From: Eudromia elegans
Taxonomy: Eukaryota; Chordata; Aves; Tinamiformes; Tinamidae
DNA length: 64,000 bases
Assembly (NCBI GenBank): GCA_003342815.1
Contig: PTEX01000024.1
Location: forward strand, 632,402-696,401
Reading direction: 5' to 3'
Shown in pieces: positions 12,901-27,500 of the stretch. How positions within the stretch are numbered: the stretch's first letter is position 1; every line of letters starts with the position of its first letter. A program made the position numbers and the translations under genes. A model generated the notes under the pieces. That model worked only from the letters and a program-made list of their open reading frames with translations, did no database searches and had not been told where the DNA came from.

Positions 12901-15900
12901 GGTGTACTTTGTATTTCATGAAAACTATTTCTCTTAAACCGAAGGTGAGCCATTAGGCATTATTATTTCTGTTGCATATAATTATACTATATATAATATT
13001 CATGGCTATGGAGGTAGTGCACTCTCTGTTACAGGAGCTTCATTTCAGCAACCCTCATTGCTAACCTTTTATTTGCACCTCTTCACAACTGGTAGGGCAG
13101 CAACAGAAATCACGGATGCTGAAAACTACTACATTAAACTTGGATTCCTTTCATGATCTATAGGATGAAATGTGTATGCATGGCATGGTTCATGTGAAAT
13201 GGATACTGTGTCTTTGTCCTCTTCCTATTGAAATGAGTGTATAAGAAGCTCTGCTCCACGAGCGTCCTGGAAAGTGACAGATCACCCAGATCACCACGAA
13301 CACAGCATGTCCATGCTAATGCTGCCTGAAGAGATATTCTCATCCTGCTCCATCCCCCTCTGATAATCAACTGGCTTATTAGCCTTCAATAATTGCAAAA
13401 TAATAAATTTTTACTTGTGTTTACAGTAGTAACCTTATCTGATGTATCTCTGACTGTCAGGTCAACTATCTGGAAGGCTTGCTATCCGTTTGCAAAGGCA
13501 GATACCTTTGATCTTCTCCGTATCTACAGAATGACTTCCCAGGGCAAGGAGGACGTCCACACCTTCAGAAACCTATGGTGCATCTGCTCAAGCTGTACGT
13601 GTCCCTGGCACGGGAGACTTGCACAAATATACCACCTCTGGGCCTCATTATTGCAGCATAATGGGCCAGGGCTTCAACCTTGGGGAAGCCACAGCCAGGA
13701 GAAAGCTCCGCAGCCCATCTGCCTTTCAACACAGGCCACAAACAACATACTAACTCTGCACTCCCCTTTCTTCCGGATATCCACAGGGATCTGTCCTTCT
13801 GCGGGGCTGAAACGGCTCTTCAGCAAGTCCACACCAACACACACCTCCCCGCTATGGTCAACTTCTGCTGCATCCAGTCCCATATCCCATTCCCTTCTTG
13901 CACACAGACACTCTTTACATAAAGACTCATATTAAAATCATTGGTTTGTACACTCCAGTACAAGATCTTGATGCCTGATACAGCACTAGTGAGCACAGAG
14001 GACTAAAACGCTTCCTTTTGTAGTTGGTATACACCAGGCCCTTGCATGTACCTTCTGCTGTCACAAACCAGCCAGCAGAATGATGTAGCAGCAATGAAAC
14101 CTGACAAAGCCCATATGTCAGGCTGAGTGTGCGGGCCCACCTTTTGGTAGGTGCCAAATTCAGTGTGACCCCTCGAAGACTGGGGGTCATGGACAGCCCT
14201 AGTGCACGCTGCAGACCCAAGGGCTCGCAGAGCTCCCTGGAGAAGGGAGGACGCTGCCCAGCCCCAGGCACCTCCCTCGAGCTGCCTGAAGGAAGGGTTC
14301 CTGCGTGTTCAGGACTGCCTCCTTTGGTCTCTTCCATACATTCCTTTTTGTCTCCTAGATCTCTTCTCAGACCATTGCAAAGTGATTGCCTTTTTCAGGA
14401 AAGAAAACCTGATGCACGTCAGGGCTTGGTAGTTCTTTGTTGGTGCTGGAAGGAAAAAATGCACAAGCTGCAAGAACCCACTCATGCACAACCAGCAGCT
14501 GGGTCAGCCTGGCAAGACCCATGCTGAGCCCCGCTGCGAGCACTCACTATATGCATGCAGCTGGAAGTCCAGCACTCCTTCCTGGTAACTCCTCAGGGCC
14601 ATCCCTCCTCCTCTCCAAACCTGGTGCCCCTCCTTGGCCTTTGCAAAAAATACTCTCTGTGACAAAGTTTAAGAGCCCTAAATGGTCTCCTTGCTCAGAG
14701 ACCACCAAACTATAGAATATTCCTTCTATAAAATCACTTCTAAAAGCAAAGAGCATTTCCTACCAAATAGTTTTTAGATTTTCTTCTCTCCACACATTAA
14801 GTTTCAGTGCAGCAATGTATTAAATTATAAGAAATAGGACAGTGCAATGCTACACCACTTCTCCAGGTCTGCAGGAATTGATTCCAACTCTTGATATATG
14901 AAGTAATTGATTCCACAACATCTGGTTGCATCAGCAGATATTGTTTTTCAGTAGGGAACTTTCAGACAAGAACCTGTAAAAAAATCTATAAAATATAGAT
15001 GCTCTTGGACGTGTATGCACTGAAGGAAGCTTAATAGTGATTTGGACGGGTTAAGGGGTGTTTGGGAACCTCCAGAATGATTGGTCATCAGGGAAAACCA
15101 GGCTATTTTGTAAAATTTATATCCTATTACAGAAGTATTAAATGAACAGTAGAGCTGGAGAAATTGTCTTCCCTATAGTTCTGCTTTTTCTTAATGTTTT
15201 GTTATTATATGCAATACAACTTTGGACAGTGAAATAGCTTTTATATTTTTTTAAAAAAAGCTTGATAGTGACTTTCATGTTATTTACGTACTCAGGGTAA
15301 ATAAGATGAAGAAAACAGGATTCAAACGGGTGGATGGCAAGGCGTAGTTAAAAAAATATAAAGCTAAAGATGATTCTTTTAAGTCAAGATGAATGCATAC
15401 ATTTGTATTCCCTTCTGCACAACTGACTGAACTTCACTTTCAAAATGTCAAGGATAAATATCCTTCAAATGGTTCCATTAAGAGGATGATAACCATAGTA
15501 ACTGTGTACAGTTTGCTTTTTCCCCTCTCCCTCTCTTTTGGCATATAATATTTACAACAACACTACTGCTGCGAGAGCTACAGAAACGCCATCTCTACCT
15601 GACTCCAGATGAGGATGTTTGTGTTCGCAGCCTTCGTCTGTCGTCCTCATAGGTGAGGTTATGAAACAAGCTTTTGTTTGGCAAATTAAAGATCCATTTG
15701 CGGAAATTAAACCTGAAAAAGCCATTAGGAACACGCACTACCATCTGCTGCACTCATCAGGATACAGGGGACACTACCGACCTTCCTGTAGTTACCACTT
15801 TCTCCTTCCTCCATGGATTTATTTGCAGCTTTACAACAGAACCAGAAGAGGAGGGAGGTTGAGAGGTGGAGGGCAGGTAACCAGGCGTGTGCAGAGGCCA

Positions 15901-16235
15901 CACTACCCATCACAGAACCTGGCCACCATCCCACACACACGATTCACAGCCTGCACCCAAGCTACCTTCTGACCTTGGCTTTGAGACCGGCACTGCCTCC
16001 GGAAGCAAGGGAAACACGTCAGCTCCAGCCCCACGTACGCTGCCCCTTTAGCAGCGCATTTCTCATGATGACTCAAAGTTGAAGGTCTCCATAGGGTCCT
16101 ACCACATCAAAAGATCCCTAATTGTGAAAATGCAGCTTTCCAGCACCTACATTTCCGTCAAGAAAACAACAAAGTTCATGGTGTTTGCAGTAAGCAGATG
16201 AAGCAGTACTGTCATCTTACTCCTTTCCTTGACAG
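9905..16235. other. Unique non-coding DNA, no gene recognised
   Basis: This stretch holds an AT-rich patch with TATATGCATGCATATATG at about 9964-9981, a CpG-enriched patch at about 10118-10200, T/A homopolymer runs near 10776-10788 and 15246-15259, and otherwise unique sequence. The 180-codon frame at 13393-13935 has no recognisable domain and lies within the chance length range for 64 kb. No repeats or RNA genes were seen. Confidence 0.55.
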
Positions 16236-16438
16236 TGCCAAGCAGGGAGTTGACGGTGCTGCTACAGGTGACCTATTCCCAAGAGCACGCGCGTCTCGTC
16301 GCTGTGCATCTCTGCGCTGCTTTTGCTGGAATAACTACTTGGGTACATTTTCTTTCATCTCTTGCTAGCAAAATGCTACAGCAGAAACCTGACCTGAATA
16401 CCTTCCCAATGTTTGGGCAGCAATTAAGCTCTGAGCAG
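16236..16438 (+). other. Candidate exon (hypothetical, plus strand)
   Basis: A strong acceptor with a pyrimidine-rich tract (CTTACTCCTTTCCTTGACAG) precedes an open frame of about 67 codons, which runs to GAGCAG|GTGGAT, a moderate donor-like site. If not spliced there, the frame ends five codons later at TGA. A second donor-like CAG|GTGACC lies only 32 nt into the segment. The peptide contains LTVLLQVTYSQEHARL and has no domain I recognise. The acceptor is convincing and the donor is not. Confidence 0.18.
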
Positions 16439-19400
16439 GTGGATTATTCCATCTGATAGAAGAAACACGTCTGCACCCACGAGCTGTACAGCTTGTAGAG
16501 GATGTTTTCTTCTTGCATTCCTAGGGCATACAGTACAAACATGATCTATTCTAATCCATTTAGACTAAAAATTTCCTGTACAGGAATTAACACGCAAAAA
16601 CTGCAGCACTAAATGTACAAAAGATTTTAAGGTGCATATAATTCCTTGGAATATGGGTAATATTTGTCACTGAAGGCCATGGCTAATAGATGTTCACCTG
16701 ATGAATCTTTGATTCATTTGATATTGACTTAATATTACGCAAAGGCTTCTTAAGAAGGCTATTTTAAAAAGCATTTTGGTAATTGTTCTCTTTGTACATA
16801 GTTCCTCAAATACTACAAATTCCTCAAAAGCTACTGATGAATGTGAGAGCGATTGCTAAAGGTGCCCTTCCACATCGCTGCTATTTCAGTACAACATACT
16901 TGGCATTTTCCAGTAGTTTCATCCATGGTTGATGGAGATTTTGGTAGCAGTGCAGCAGCTTTGCCTTTTGGATTGGCATAGCTTTTAGTTCAAGACATCT
17001 CCGCCCTGGAATGCAGTTCTAGAAACAGGATTAGCCATGCACAAAGCAAGGAGAAAATGTGTTAACTTCCTTTCATGTTGAAAGACATTTTAAAAAGTAT
17101 TTTGTAAACAACAGCTTTTTATCCACATTTAGCATCAAATTTTCTCCTATACTCACTGTGAGCCTATTCAAAGTGAATGTAAGAGAGGAAATAAGTGCTT
17201 TGGTAATTTGTGTTCCTGTTTCACTCACTTGCCTCACATTTATCAAAGGAAAAATAAACCAAAGAGAAAGTTCACCTTATATAAAGAAAAATTTTCCTGA
17301 GCCTCTAACATCATCTTACACATTTGTCTACATACTCTACAATTTGTCTACAATTCCATGGTGCCATATTGGGATGTTTTAGGCAGGCTGATTTCAGTGA
17401 GAGATTGGGATGGTCAGAGCAACTCACAGGCAGCTTTGGCATCTCCAAAAGGGGAAACCTTTATTATCGGGAATGATTTTCCTGATTCATGTGACATATT
17501 AGCCTTCAAGGTCCAACACTGCTTCTGAGTTGTATCTTCAGCTTGCTCTGCAAACTGCCCTGGGCTACAAGCTTTTGGAGACATGCTACAGTCAAATCAT
17601 CAACAGGTTTTTCTATGCTATAGAACGAGTTTGTTTCATTCTGCTGAAAAATACTTGCAAATAGGCCCAGTCCTTCTCACCGTTGTGGCATTTACTACCA
17701 CATTCTCCATCTGATCACAAACAGCAACCTTACGGATCGTTTACTCCCTTTAAACATTAATACTGTGGTTAATAATGCACTTTTCTCACTCTTCCTCATA
17801 AAATAATGAGGGGAAAATGACCTAACTTTAGGTCTTTAACAGTGTTATAAAAAGAAGTTTTCATTACTTTGAACATAAGTGAATACTTGCAGTGCAGGCT
17901 CACAAAATTTTATGCAGTGAGAAGACAGATGTAGGTTTATGTTTTATGTCACCCAAACCAAAGATGTTTTTACTTACAAAATGGAAGTGGTTTCCTTGCA
18001 GAAACATGACTTGAGAGAAACTTGCAGCCTTGGCTAATCATCTGCCTGTTGTTTTCACAGAAGACAAGCTCTGAATTTCATCCCATAACTTCCTGAAGTG
18101 AGTTTATGATCAAAGACTCAAATATAGAGACTTCATCATATCACTGATTCACTCATTCCAATGAGTACTGGTAACTGCTCTGACTTCAACAAATGCACCT
18201 TATATCCACCTCGAAGGCAACTTTGCCATGCACCCAGTTGGGTTTTTTGTTTGTTTTTAAATCTCTCTCCCCTCTGTGGAGAAGTTTCAACTACCATCAA
18301 GCTTAATTGCCACAGGGGTGGGAGCTGCTGTGTCACAGGTGCCAGACAGGCATGTGGCTCCTTGCTGGTAACACTGCAAGTGGGTGAGCACCGTTCACAG
18401 CATCTTCTGAGAAAAGAGACCGGTTTGATTTCGAGGCATGATTACACCCCATGCACTTTGCAGCAGGCAGAGGCTCCGCAGCACCAGCTCCTGAGACCCT
18501 GAGATTCTAGAATGACTAGTACACAACAGCAAACATCCTGATCTAGGGTAAGGCTTTAAAAGTTCCCAAATAACAGCATCTGTTTGTGCGAACACCCCCT
18601 CTGAACCAGATCAAGTTTATTCCTCCTTCCACATGTGACTCGGGCAACTGGGAGCCCAATTCGCAGAGAACGCTATCACAAGAAGCACCATCTACTGCTT
18701 GTACTGCTGTGCAGGTGAAGCGGATTGGCTCCTCTGCCGCTCCATGCAGGAACCAAACGGGCAGAATGGTGCAGTATTTTGACAGGAGGAAGAGGCCCCC
18801 CGCTAATGACGGGGCGGTAAGTGAGGAGTCAGACTTGCCAGTTCCTCCCTGGGCTGCGCGGGACATCAGCGTGCTCGGGTGGGCGAGCTGCAGGTACCTG
18901 ACACACACACACAGAGCTTCTCAGCGTGAGTATGAAAGTAGTCTGCAATTTCATCTGAACCTAACGGGGCTGCACGGAAAGGCACCTCTGCTTTTTGCAC
19001 TTACTACAAAGGCAGAGAGAAAAGTGAATCAAAGTGCACAAAGCAGCAGCCTCCATCACTAACCGCACCTTTCTTAAATACACATTTCACATTTTGGTTG
19101 CAGTTATTATGCATGGTTTGTAAAGTTCCTGTTCTTTGAAACGGTCTGATGCCTTAGTCGCTCCAGAAGCTGCTGGCAGTACCTCGGTAAACTCCCCTGC
19201 TCCACTGAACTGACAACTTCAGTGATAAAAATGAGAGCAGGAAGGAAGAGAGAAGGCCAAGGAGAACTGGGGTGAACGAGTTATCAGCCACAGTTCTAAT
19301 TAGATGAAAGTAGTGTCCATCTTTCTGCAGATTTCAACAAGACCTTGCCATGTACTAACTTCATTCCCAAGCTCCGAGAGCTTCTGAGTACAGATTTAAA

Positions 19401-21188
19401 AGGCAAAAACAAAACCAAAGCCCTAGTCAACCTAGACACTGGGGTAACCCAGCTGCACTAACTCCCAGTTCAACTGTTAAACTCTATTAAAATAGATCTT
19501 TTCTCTTTGGTTCATTTTGCTTTTCCCAAGCCATTCTCTTTGGCAGGCTTATGTTTATTTTGCTTTCCAAAACAAATTTGTTTCCCTTCTACTAAGACAC
19601 TCACCTATCACTCTATTGCCTTTTCCATGGTTCCAGGTTTACACAGCAAGATCACCTCTCAGCTTCATCCCTGGCTAGTTCCAACTTCACTCCATCACAG
19701 AAACGTTTCTTTCCAACAGTAACCACAAACTCCAGCTACCAGTGCCACATAGTCTCTTTGCTACCTTTACCCTTCCTTGGTATTTTGGCTTCACCCTTCC
19801 CTCCTGGCCTCTAGCACTCTGTCCCCCTTGTCCTCTGGCCTGACAGGACATCGCTCCCATAAACAGGCACGCAGTTTCTAAACACAGATGGAGCCGAGTC
19901 CCTTGCCCAAGATGCCTACACTTTCTGACCTGTATTTTCTCCAGATGCCTTTTGTCTCTTATTCATTGTTTCTGTAATGGCTCTTCCCTCTTCTAGTATC
20001 AGCATTTCAGTTTCCCCTCAGCAGCGCTGATTTTAGTAGTTTTTCAAATATTGCTAATGATTTTACATGGTAATCACTTTGTATTGTGGTTTGTTTACAG
20101 CATTAGTTCCCCTAAGTGTGTATACATTTAATTTCAGGTAAACGTAATTTAAATGTATGATGCCTTTAGAGGCCCCAAAGCACACAGATAGGAACACGCT
20201 CGTGTCCCAGGGACTTTCCAGAGGAGGGCACCACCTGTGCAGCACTCCTGGCCTCATACAAGAGAGAGACATAAAATACGCCTTCCTATTTGCATGGAGG
20301 CAGCTGTGCGTCTGTTGTGCTGCTCACCTCCCTTCACCTTGCATTTCCTCGGAAAGGAAACCTAGCCAGAGCAACGAGCAATGCCATACAGCACTGCTAG
20401 ATGGAAACCAGGCGTTCGCGCTGGCAGGATGCAGCCCTCGCACTGCACAGGGTCTCCTTGGGAGGGGGCACACTCCACTGACTGCACCCCTGGGACTGCA
20501 GTTATTTACAGGAAATCGTAGCACTTGCTACTGCAAACAGCTTGGCAAATAAATAGGATAAGGTAATGGCCCCAAAGAGCAAGGATTAGCGAAGCACTGA
20601 AAAATTTGCTTACAGAGCTGCTGCAGCATTGGGAAGGCTGTAAATTATTAAATGCATTCAGATAAACATTTGGGGAAAAGGAAAACTGATTATCCACCAG
20701 AAGCTGTAAGATTGATAGCACAGGCACTGCGGGCCTGGAGCCTCCAATTCAACAGAAGACTCCACGCAGGGACTGGGGCACAGGGGCCCTCATCGAGGAG
20801 CTTCTCCTGAGACCCTGGGATGTTCCGAGGACGGATGGAACTGCCACTTCTAGTCTGTCTTCCATTTTTGACTAATCCAAGTCCTGGGGGCAGGTACAAA
20901 AGCAAAGGTAGGAGAGAGACGACCAAACAGTGCAGGGAAGTGTTCAATACTTCATCTTACTGAACTGAATGATGCTACGATACCCCGTGTTAAAGCAGAA
21001 CAAGGAGCTAGAAGAGCTCACGTCCTGAGCAATGCCAAGCTCTGCCTGCACAGCAGTGTCAGCTGCTCACGGGCCAGCAGAGGCCTTCGCAGCAAGCAGG
21101 GAGGCTTCGCTTGCTCCACAGGCTCTCTAAATAACTCTGGAAAAATACAGAGCCAGATGGGTAAAACAAACAGGCACTGCGAGCACTA
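16439..21188. other. Unique non-coding DNA, no gene recognised
   Basis: A 7-bp hairpin (ATGAATC, TTT, GATTCAT) sits at 16701-16717 inside an AT-rich block (16,650-16,800) that reads like regulatory DNA. A short (CA)n run is at about 18900-18913. The block 20,040-20,160 is AT-rich with a TTTGTTTAC forkhead-like motif. The rest is unspecific. The 158-codon frame at 18586-19062 overlaps an equally long minus-strand frame, so neither is supported. Confidence 0.55.
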
Positions 21189-21530
21189 CTCAGGATCCGG
21201 ATGTACTTCCACCCGGGTACCGCGGGCAGCGCGTTTCGCTCATGGCCCTCACGCACCCGTCTCCACGGGAGCAGGGCCAGTGACTCACACCACAAGAGCA
21301 GCAACACCCGGGCAGCGGCCAGCACAGGTGCCCAGACCCTCCCGGCCTCGACTCAGAGGGAACCAAGGCAGAGAAGGTGACAGCCGGCGTCACACCCTCC
21401 AGAAGGGCCGCTCGCGCCCAGACCCTCCTCGCCCTCCTGCTCCACGGGCCGGGCGCGCTCGTGTGCCAACGCCCCATGGCATGCACCACACGGCCCCTCT
21501 CGCTTCCCACGGCGCCGGGAGGGTGGGCAG
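21189..21530. promoter_or_regulatory. CpG-rich block, CpG-island-like
   Basis: About 30 CpG dinucleotides lie in about 340 bp of clearly GC-rich sequence (CCCGGGTACCGCGGGCAGCG near the left end, GGGCCGGGCGCGCTCG further right). This meets the usual length idea of a CpG island and could be a promoter or an orphan island. Both strands carry long open frames here (142 aa plus, 130 aa minus), as expected where high G+C makes stops rare; they resemble no known protein. No TATA box or start region can be fixed by eye. Confidence 0.4.
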
Positions 21531-24500
21531 AGCTGCAGAAAAACGGCAGCCACAGAAACACCAAAGCGCCTTCTTGGTACATTGACTAGCACTAGTATGT
21601 CAAAGCCTCTACTGCTATTTCGTTAGCTATTCAGCCTCTCCACTAGTGACTCGAAAATGGCACAAACTCCTCCTTTCTACTCCTCTTTTCCATTTTCACG
21701 TGGGAAGTATATTTTCTTGGACTTGCCTTGATCTTTTGTTGTCTTGTTTGTATTTTCACAACCCTGTTTTGAATTCTCCAGAGTTTAGGGAACCGCTCGG
21801 ATAGAGGGGCTGGAATTCATCCCATGTCCACGACTAGCGCTGCCCCAGGAAGGGAGGAGGAGCAGACCGTGCCAGGGCTGCTGAACCACGTGGCCTCACC
21901 ACACTGCGCAGCACCAAGTTCCTCCTGGGAAACGTGCCCTGCCAAACACGAGGACGTGACCTGCAGGCAGCCTCCCCCTCACACCACCAGAGCTGCGGTC
22001 AGTCGTTCTCCATTGAAATTCCTCGCCCGCCGCAGCAGTCCTCTCCTATTCCGCAGCCCTCTCAAGTCCCTGGCTGTACAGCTAAATGAACAACACAACT
22101 ACCTGAAGTCTCGACTCGGCCTGATGCTTTCCATTACTAAATACTTGGTTTCAAAGTCCTGGGTATTTCAGGTTGTCTGGGGCAGTATCCTGTGGGACAC
22201 TCATGTTTTGAAAACAGTTTTCTTTTGCTTTTTGACTTATTAGTAAGAAGGAAAACTTAAACAGTTCTATATATACGATATATATACCGAAGGGAAAGTT
22301 ACTCAACCTTTAATTCTCTCAAGGAGAGCGTACAAATGGTTAGGTCACTGTTCACCCTGGTTAGCTCAACAAGAACAGACTTACACATTAAGTATTTTTT
22401 GGGTCACAGGGTCCAGCTCCAACACTACCCTTGGTCATATCCATGCTCTGAACACAGGGTGTGAGGCCTGTGTCCCTCCTGTGGCCTTCAGACCCTGGAG
22501 AGCACATGGCAAGTCCTTGACCCTGCTGCTGCCCAGGGGACATCCTCTGCAGTCTACCGAGAGTGGTAACTCTGCAAAGTCTTAGGAGGTGCAAACACCA
22601 CCTCTGCAGCACACCCTAACTCGGCACCTTACAGAGCAGCAAGGGTTTGAGTTGTTCACTGCACTCCTGGACATGGACACCTCTGTGTTTAAATCCATTT
22701 TTAGCTGTCACAGTAAGTCTTCCATCTCCAGTAACAGCCACAGGACCAACTCACCATCTGGTTCACCTAGTTGGCCTTATTCTTCACTATATATAAACTG
22801 TACATGTTTGTTATCGAGGAGATGCTACCCCAGGGATTAGCCTCCACGTTGACTCACTTGCCCGCGGCGCTTCAGTCACCAAGGTCTCAGCATCCCCTAC
22901 CCCCAGGGCAGATGGACCACAGTTGCCCCCAAAGAGCTGGGCAGAGAATTGTGCCCATGTGTCCGCACTGCTGCTCACACACCAGCTGCCACTGTCACTG
23001 TCCAAAGGTCCTGGCCATCAACATCTCCTCCTCCATCCCTCCCTCATCTCCAGGATCTTCCCCCACTTCCAGGAGTTTTCCCTCTGCCAAAATCTTTACC
23101 TCCTCCTTTCCCCAGCCCATGCCCCTAGCTGTCCCTATCTAAGCAGTCTGCGTGCAGAAGCACCACAAGCCATGACGAGCGTCCCCACTGGTGGTGCAGT
23201 GTCACATCACTTACTAGAGGCTTCAGGATGTGCCACCTCCTGCTTAGTGCAGCATTACCCAAATTTACGCCCAGCTCCCATCAGGTGCAATGAGCAAGCA
23301 TCTGGCTTCAGCCTGGGAGTTCAGAAGTTCATTTCCAGACACGCATCCACACACACCGTTATCTGCTTCCCATTAGCATTCACAATTTAAGCTATTTTTT
23401 GCCTATGATAGTCCTCAAGGTCCTAACTCAGCACCTTCTCTTCAGCCTTCTGGCATATGAGCTCTATTTAGTCAAGCAGTGCAGTTCAAACTGCTCAGAT
23501 TTGTCAGATGAGAAAACTCAGCTGCTAGTTCACAAAGTGCAGGTGACACTTCCTGGAGTCACCCACTTCCCCACTGATGCCTGCAATTTCCATCCCAGGC
23601 CTGTCATCTCACTTTGACGCTGCCAACTGAGAAGCTGTTTCAAGCCCTTGGAAGCCTTTTATGGCTGTCCATTAATACCTCTGTTTAGAAAGAACAAAGC
23701 AAAAAATGACAAAATTGTTACCTGGATTTTTCCCCATCAGTTGTTCTCCTGCTTATTTCTCATAGGGCAGGAAGTCTCCAACCAACCATCATCTCTTCAA
23801 AAAATTCTAGTGCATAGTTCCAGTTTATGCTGACTTCATATACTAGAGATTATTAGCTGTTAATTTCTATTAAATATCTATTTATTGTATCAAATGTTTT
23901 TAGACCCACATCCTGTCCTGCCAACCCAGAACCCAGAGCAAGAAGTTGGTCTCATCTATCTCCACATAAGCCTAGAAAGCATCAGAACCAGCTGCCTGCC
24001 AGCCCTTCCTACCAAGCACCTGGGCATATTCCCATTTCTTTCTGCTCTCACCAGCACTCAGCACTGCCTGATGTACTTAGCTCTCTCTAAAGCAGATGGG
24101 GAGAAAATGAACGATCCCTTTCTTCTGAAAATTATTGAAAAATTCTGGGCATTTAGCCCAGTCTTTTTCAGCTCATTTTCATAAGCGAGTCTCCTACACC
24201 AAAGAGCTGTATTTTGGCAGATGATTTTCATTTATTCCCAGTATTATAGTAACTGGGAACCCACTATTACAGTGCTCAGCATCATGCAAAACCAAGTTTC
24301 CTCCACTCTAAAATAAAACCACAGAAAATTGTGATATTCTTGCACAGGGATGAGATTACATGCAAGCCATTCCCTTCTGCTGGCCAGCGCAACCTTTCCA
24401 AGGACTCTCCCAGACTCATCCCAGAAGAGGACTCCTCATCCAGCTGGCTAAGGCACCTCTCCACTTTGGTGACATAGTCAAGACACACACAAAAATGACA

Positions 24501-27500
24501 CCGTAGCATTTAAGCACTTCCATGATTAATCCTGAATTAGTTCTCACAGACTTGTCATCTTCCCCCCTATGCATCAAGCACATTCTGACTTGTGCGTTGT
24601 TTTCTTCCTCTTATTTCAATGCCCTTTATGCACATTTCTTAATCTCTTTCACATCTCAAAGGCTTTTTACTGCCTATACTGTTTTCACCGACACCATTTT
24701 AGCTAACTGGGAAAGCAGTGAGTTTGCAGTGCAGTGAGGAATTCTATTTTGAGCAAACACAAACTAAATCTCTGCTATAAATCATTAAACCTAAGTGCAT
24801 ATTGTAGAAATGCCTTATTGTTATAATGCAAACGCTGCACACACCAAACATTTGTCAAAAGAATAAATTAAATTGGGAGGAAATTTACTTGGCTTGGCTC
24901 TTAAGCTAATAGTCTACTGTGGTTAAAGAGCAGGAACTGCCAAATGCTTATGCTTAAACTGAGATTTCTTAAAAAAAAAAAATCTATTAAAGCAGCTTAG
25001 ATGAGACAAGAACACATTTTTTGTTTTAAGAACTCACTCTTGATAATAAACCTGTAGACCCACAGCAGAGAACCAAAAGGAAAAAAATAGGAGATGAACT
25101 GCATTAAAGCTTTTAAAGGAAAAACACTTGCTATGTTTAAAGACATTAGGCATGTCAAAATCTCTTGGTAAAGAAACAGCAACCAGTACCAGGCTCTATT
25201 ATTGTAACTGAGCTTAACTGGCATATCCAGGCAGCTACTCAGGCCTCCTCTTGCTAGGGGTGGTTATCACCAGTTTCACTCCATTCATTACAAAAAAGAA
25301 GTCACCTGCCTCGGAAGCTGCTGAAGGAGCTGCAGTCTCATCTGATAACCATTGGAACAAGGAAAGGTCCAACAGCAACCCAGCTGCACAGCCCGATCCA
25401 CTCCATGCTGATCCCCAAGAATGCTGTCAGGGTGGGAACAACGTGGTTCCCCTGGGGAAGGCAGCAGCTCTGCTCTACAAAGACGGAGGGGAGGCTGCGA
25501 AACCCTCTCAGAGTCACCTGTGAGAACCCACCAAAGCAGTTTGACAATGAGAAATACTGTCAGATGTATTAATAACATAAAACAAAACAAACTGGAAAAT
25601 TGCCAGAGTCCTCTGCCTCAAAGTCTACGATCAGTAACGACTGCTGAAATTGCAAAGTTGTTAATATAGTGACTTCTACCATATTTCTTTAGTTCCTGAG
25701 ATTATGAGACTGTAAGCCTTACTGTAGACCTGGATAAGCTAATTGAAACCGGCATTCTGAAGCTATAAAGGGATAATAAAGTACTTTAAATACAGTGAAG
25801 CACAGAAAGATCAAAATAAAGTGTCATTTAAAAGAAAACCTTAGCTACTAACTGATGAATATCTTCAGTAAAAGCTCATAAAAGGTGACCGCAAAGCCTT
25901 GCTGGACTTGGGAGACTGAATTTCCAAAAGCTTTTCATTACCTTGTTAACAAAAGACTGAAGAAAAATAAAAATTGATGGCTTAAAGGGCATGGTGCTGC
26001 AGAGAATTTCAAAACACTTGAGTGATGAGAGTCCAACTTTTACAGCAAACAGCTGCCTGACATAATGCCAAGAAATTAATAGGAGAGTTATCTGGGATTC
26101 AGAATGGCCATGGCATCATTTAGTTTTCTTAGGAATGAACTGAAACACACAGCAAAATTGATCAAATTTCCTAATGACATTAGACAGGGCAGTTGGGTTT
26201 TTATACCTGGGTAAGGTTGACCTGGAGTGCATGAACATAACACACTACCAATGAAGTGCTACCCACAGTGTAGGGAATTCGTATTTACAGGGAAAAGAAA
26301 AATCAAGGAGGGCTGCAAAGCTGCTCCCATTTGGCCCCAGATAAGAATCCTCATCCTTGTATTTACTGATTTGCCCTGGGTTACACGGGCCTGTTTGAGG
26401 CATGTAACACTGCACACTGCAGACAGGTGTGGTAGGGGACATGGTCACCTCTGCCCCAAAATGCATGGCAAGCAAAGGAACTAAAGGACACTTGTCCTTA
26501 AGCTACTCCATTCTACTCCTCCCTTAGAAGCTTCACCTGACAGCTGGGATCGGAGCTAACACCCATCAACCTCACCACGCATGAGAAGCAGCACTTTGAT
26601 GGAGAATGCAAAAGCAGACACATGCTCAACAAGTTAATTTGTCCTTATGTCTTGAACAATAAGGGTTTTCAAGAAGTCTTCACACATCAGAATAGCCAAA
26701 ATAGCCAGAAAGGCACAGGAAAACTGGGGCATAACAGTCTAAACTTAAAACTGTACTTTCAAAAGTAAAAAGAAAAAGTTCTTATGTAACATTTGACCTA
26801 CAAACAATATTTCAGGTAAGGCTGTATCAGTGAGAATGTGCCATGGGAAGTGCCAGAAGACAAAACTTTGCAGAGAAGAAGAGAGTCCCAGTCTCATCTC
26901 AGCATCACAGCCTGTTCTTGTCACAGCACCGGCGAGAAATTCTACCTCAGAGCCAGGTTTTCATTCCAGGGCAGGGATGAAGCTGCTGACAAGTGGCAAA
27001 GCTGTGACAAGCCACATCTGCCCCTCAACTACCCTGGTCAGGGCACTTGGGTAGCACTGAAAATTGTTTGGAATAAGGATACAGCTCTCCGCAAAATTAA
27101 CACTGATATTTTCTGAGATCTTCCAAATCTCCCAAGGTTCAAAACCTGAGCACCCAGGTTTATATAACACAGATGTTCACAAAATAAAATTCAATAATGC
27201 AAGAAAATTGAAAGTCTCAGCTCTTTCACCTGCTGCCAGTGCCACATCCCCTTTTGGCAGTCACTTTCCAAGATACTGACATATTTCTGTGTACAAGTTC
27301 TTACCTAAGATCCCATTAAGACCCTGATTCACATTGAATAGGAGACTTTTAAACAAGATATTTTAGATATGGTTCTATTAGCAAGCAAAAAGATCTTTTT
27401 ATCTGAGAATAATTATCATAAATAAAACAATCTGTTATTAAGCTTTGGTATTATGATTTAAAAAGAAGTGACAGATGGGAATCAAAACTGTAAAACTTTC

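Noticed and set aside
13393-13935. 180-codon plus-strand frame
   Set aside because: Composition and context give no support, and overlapping frames on both strands are similar in length.
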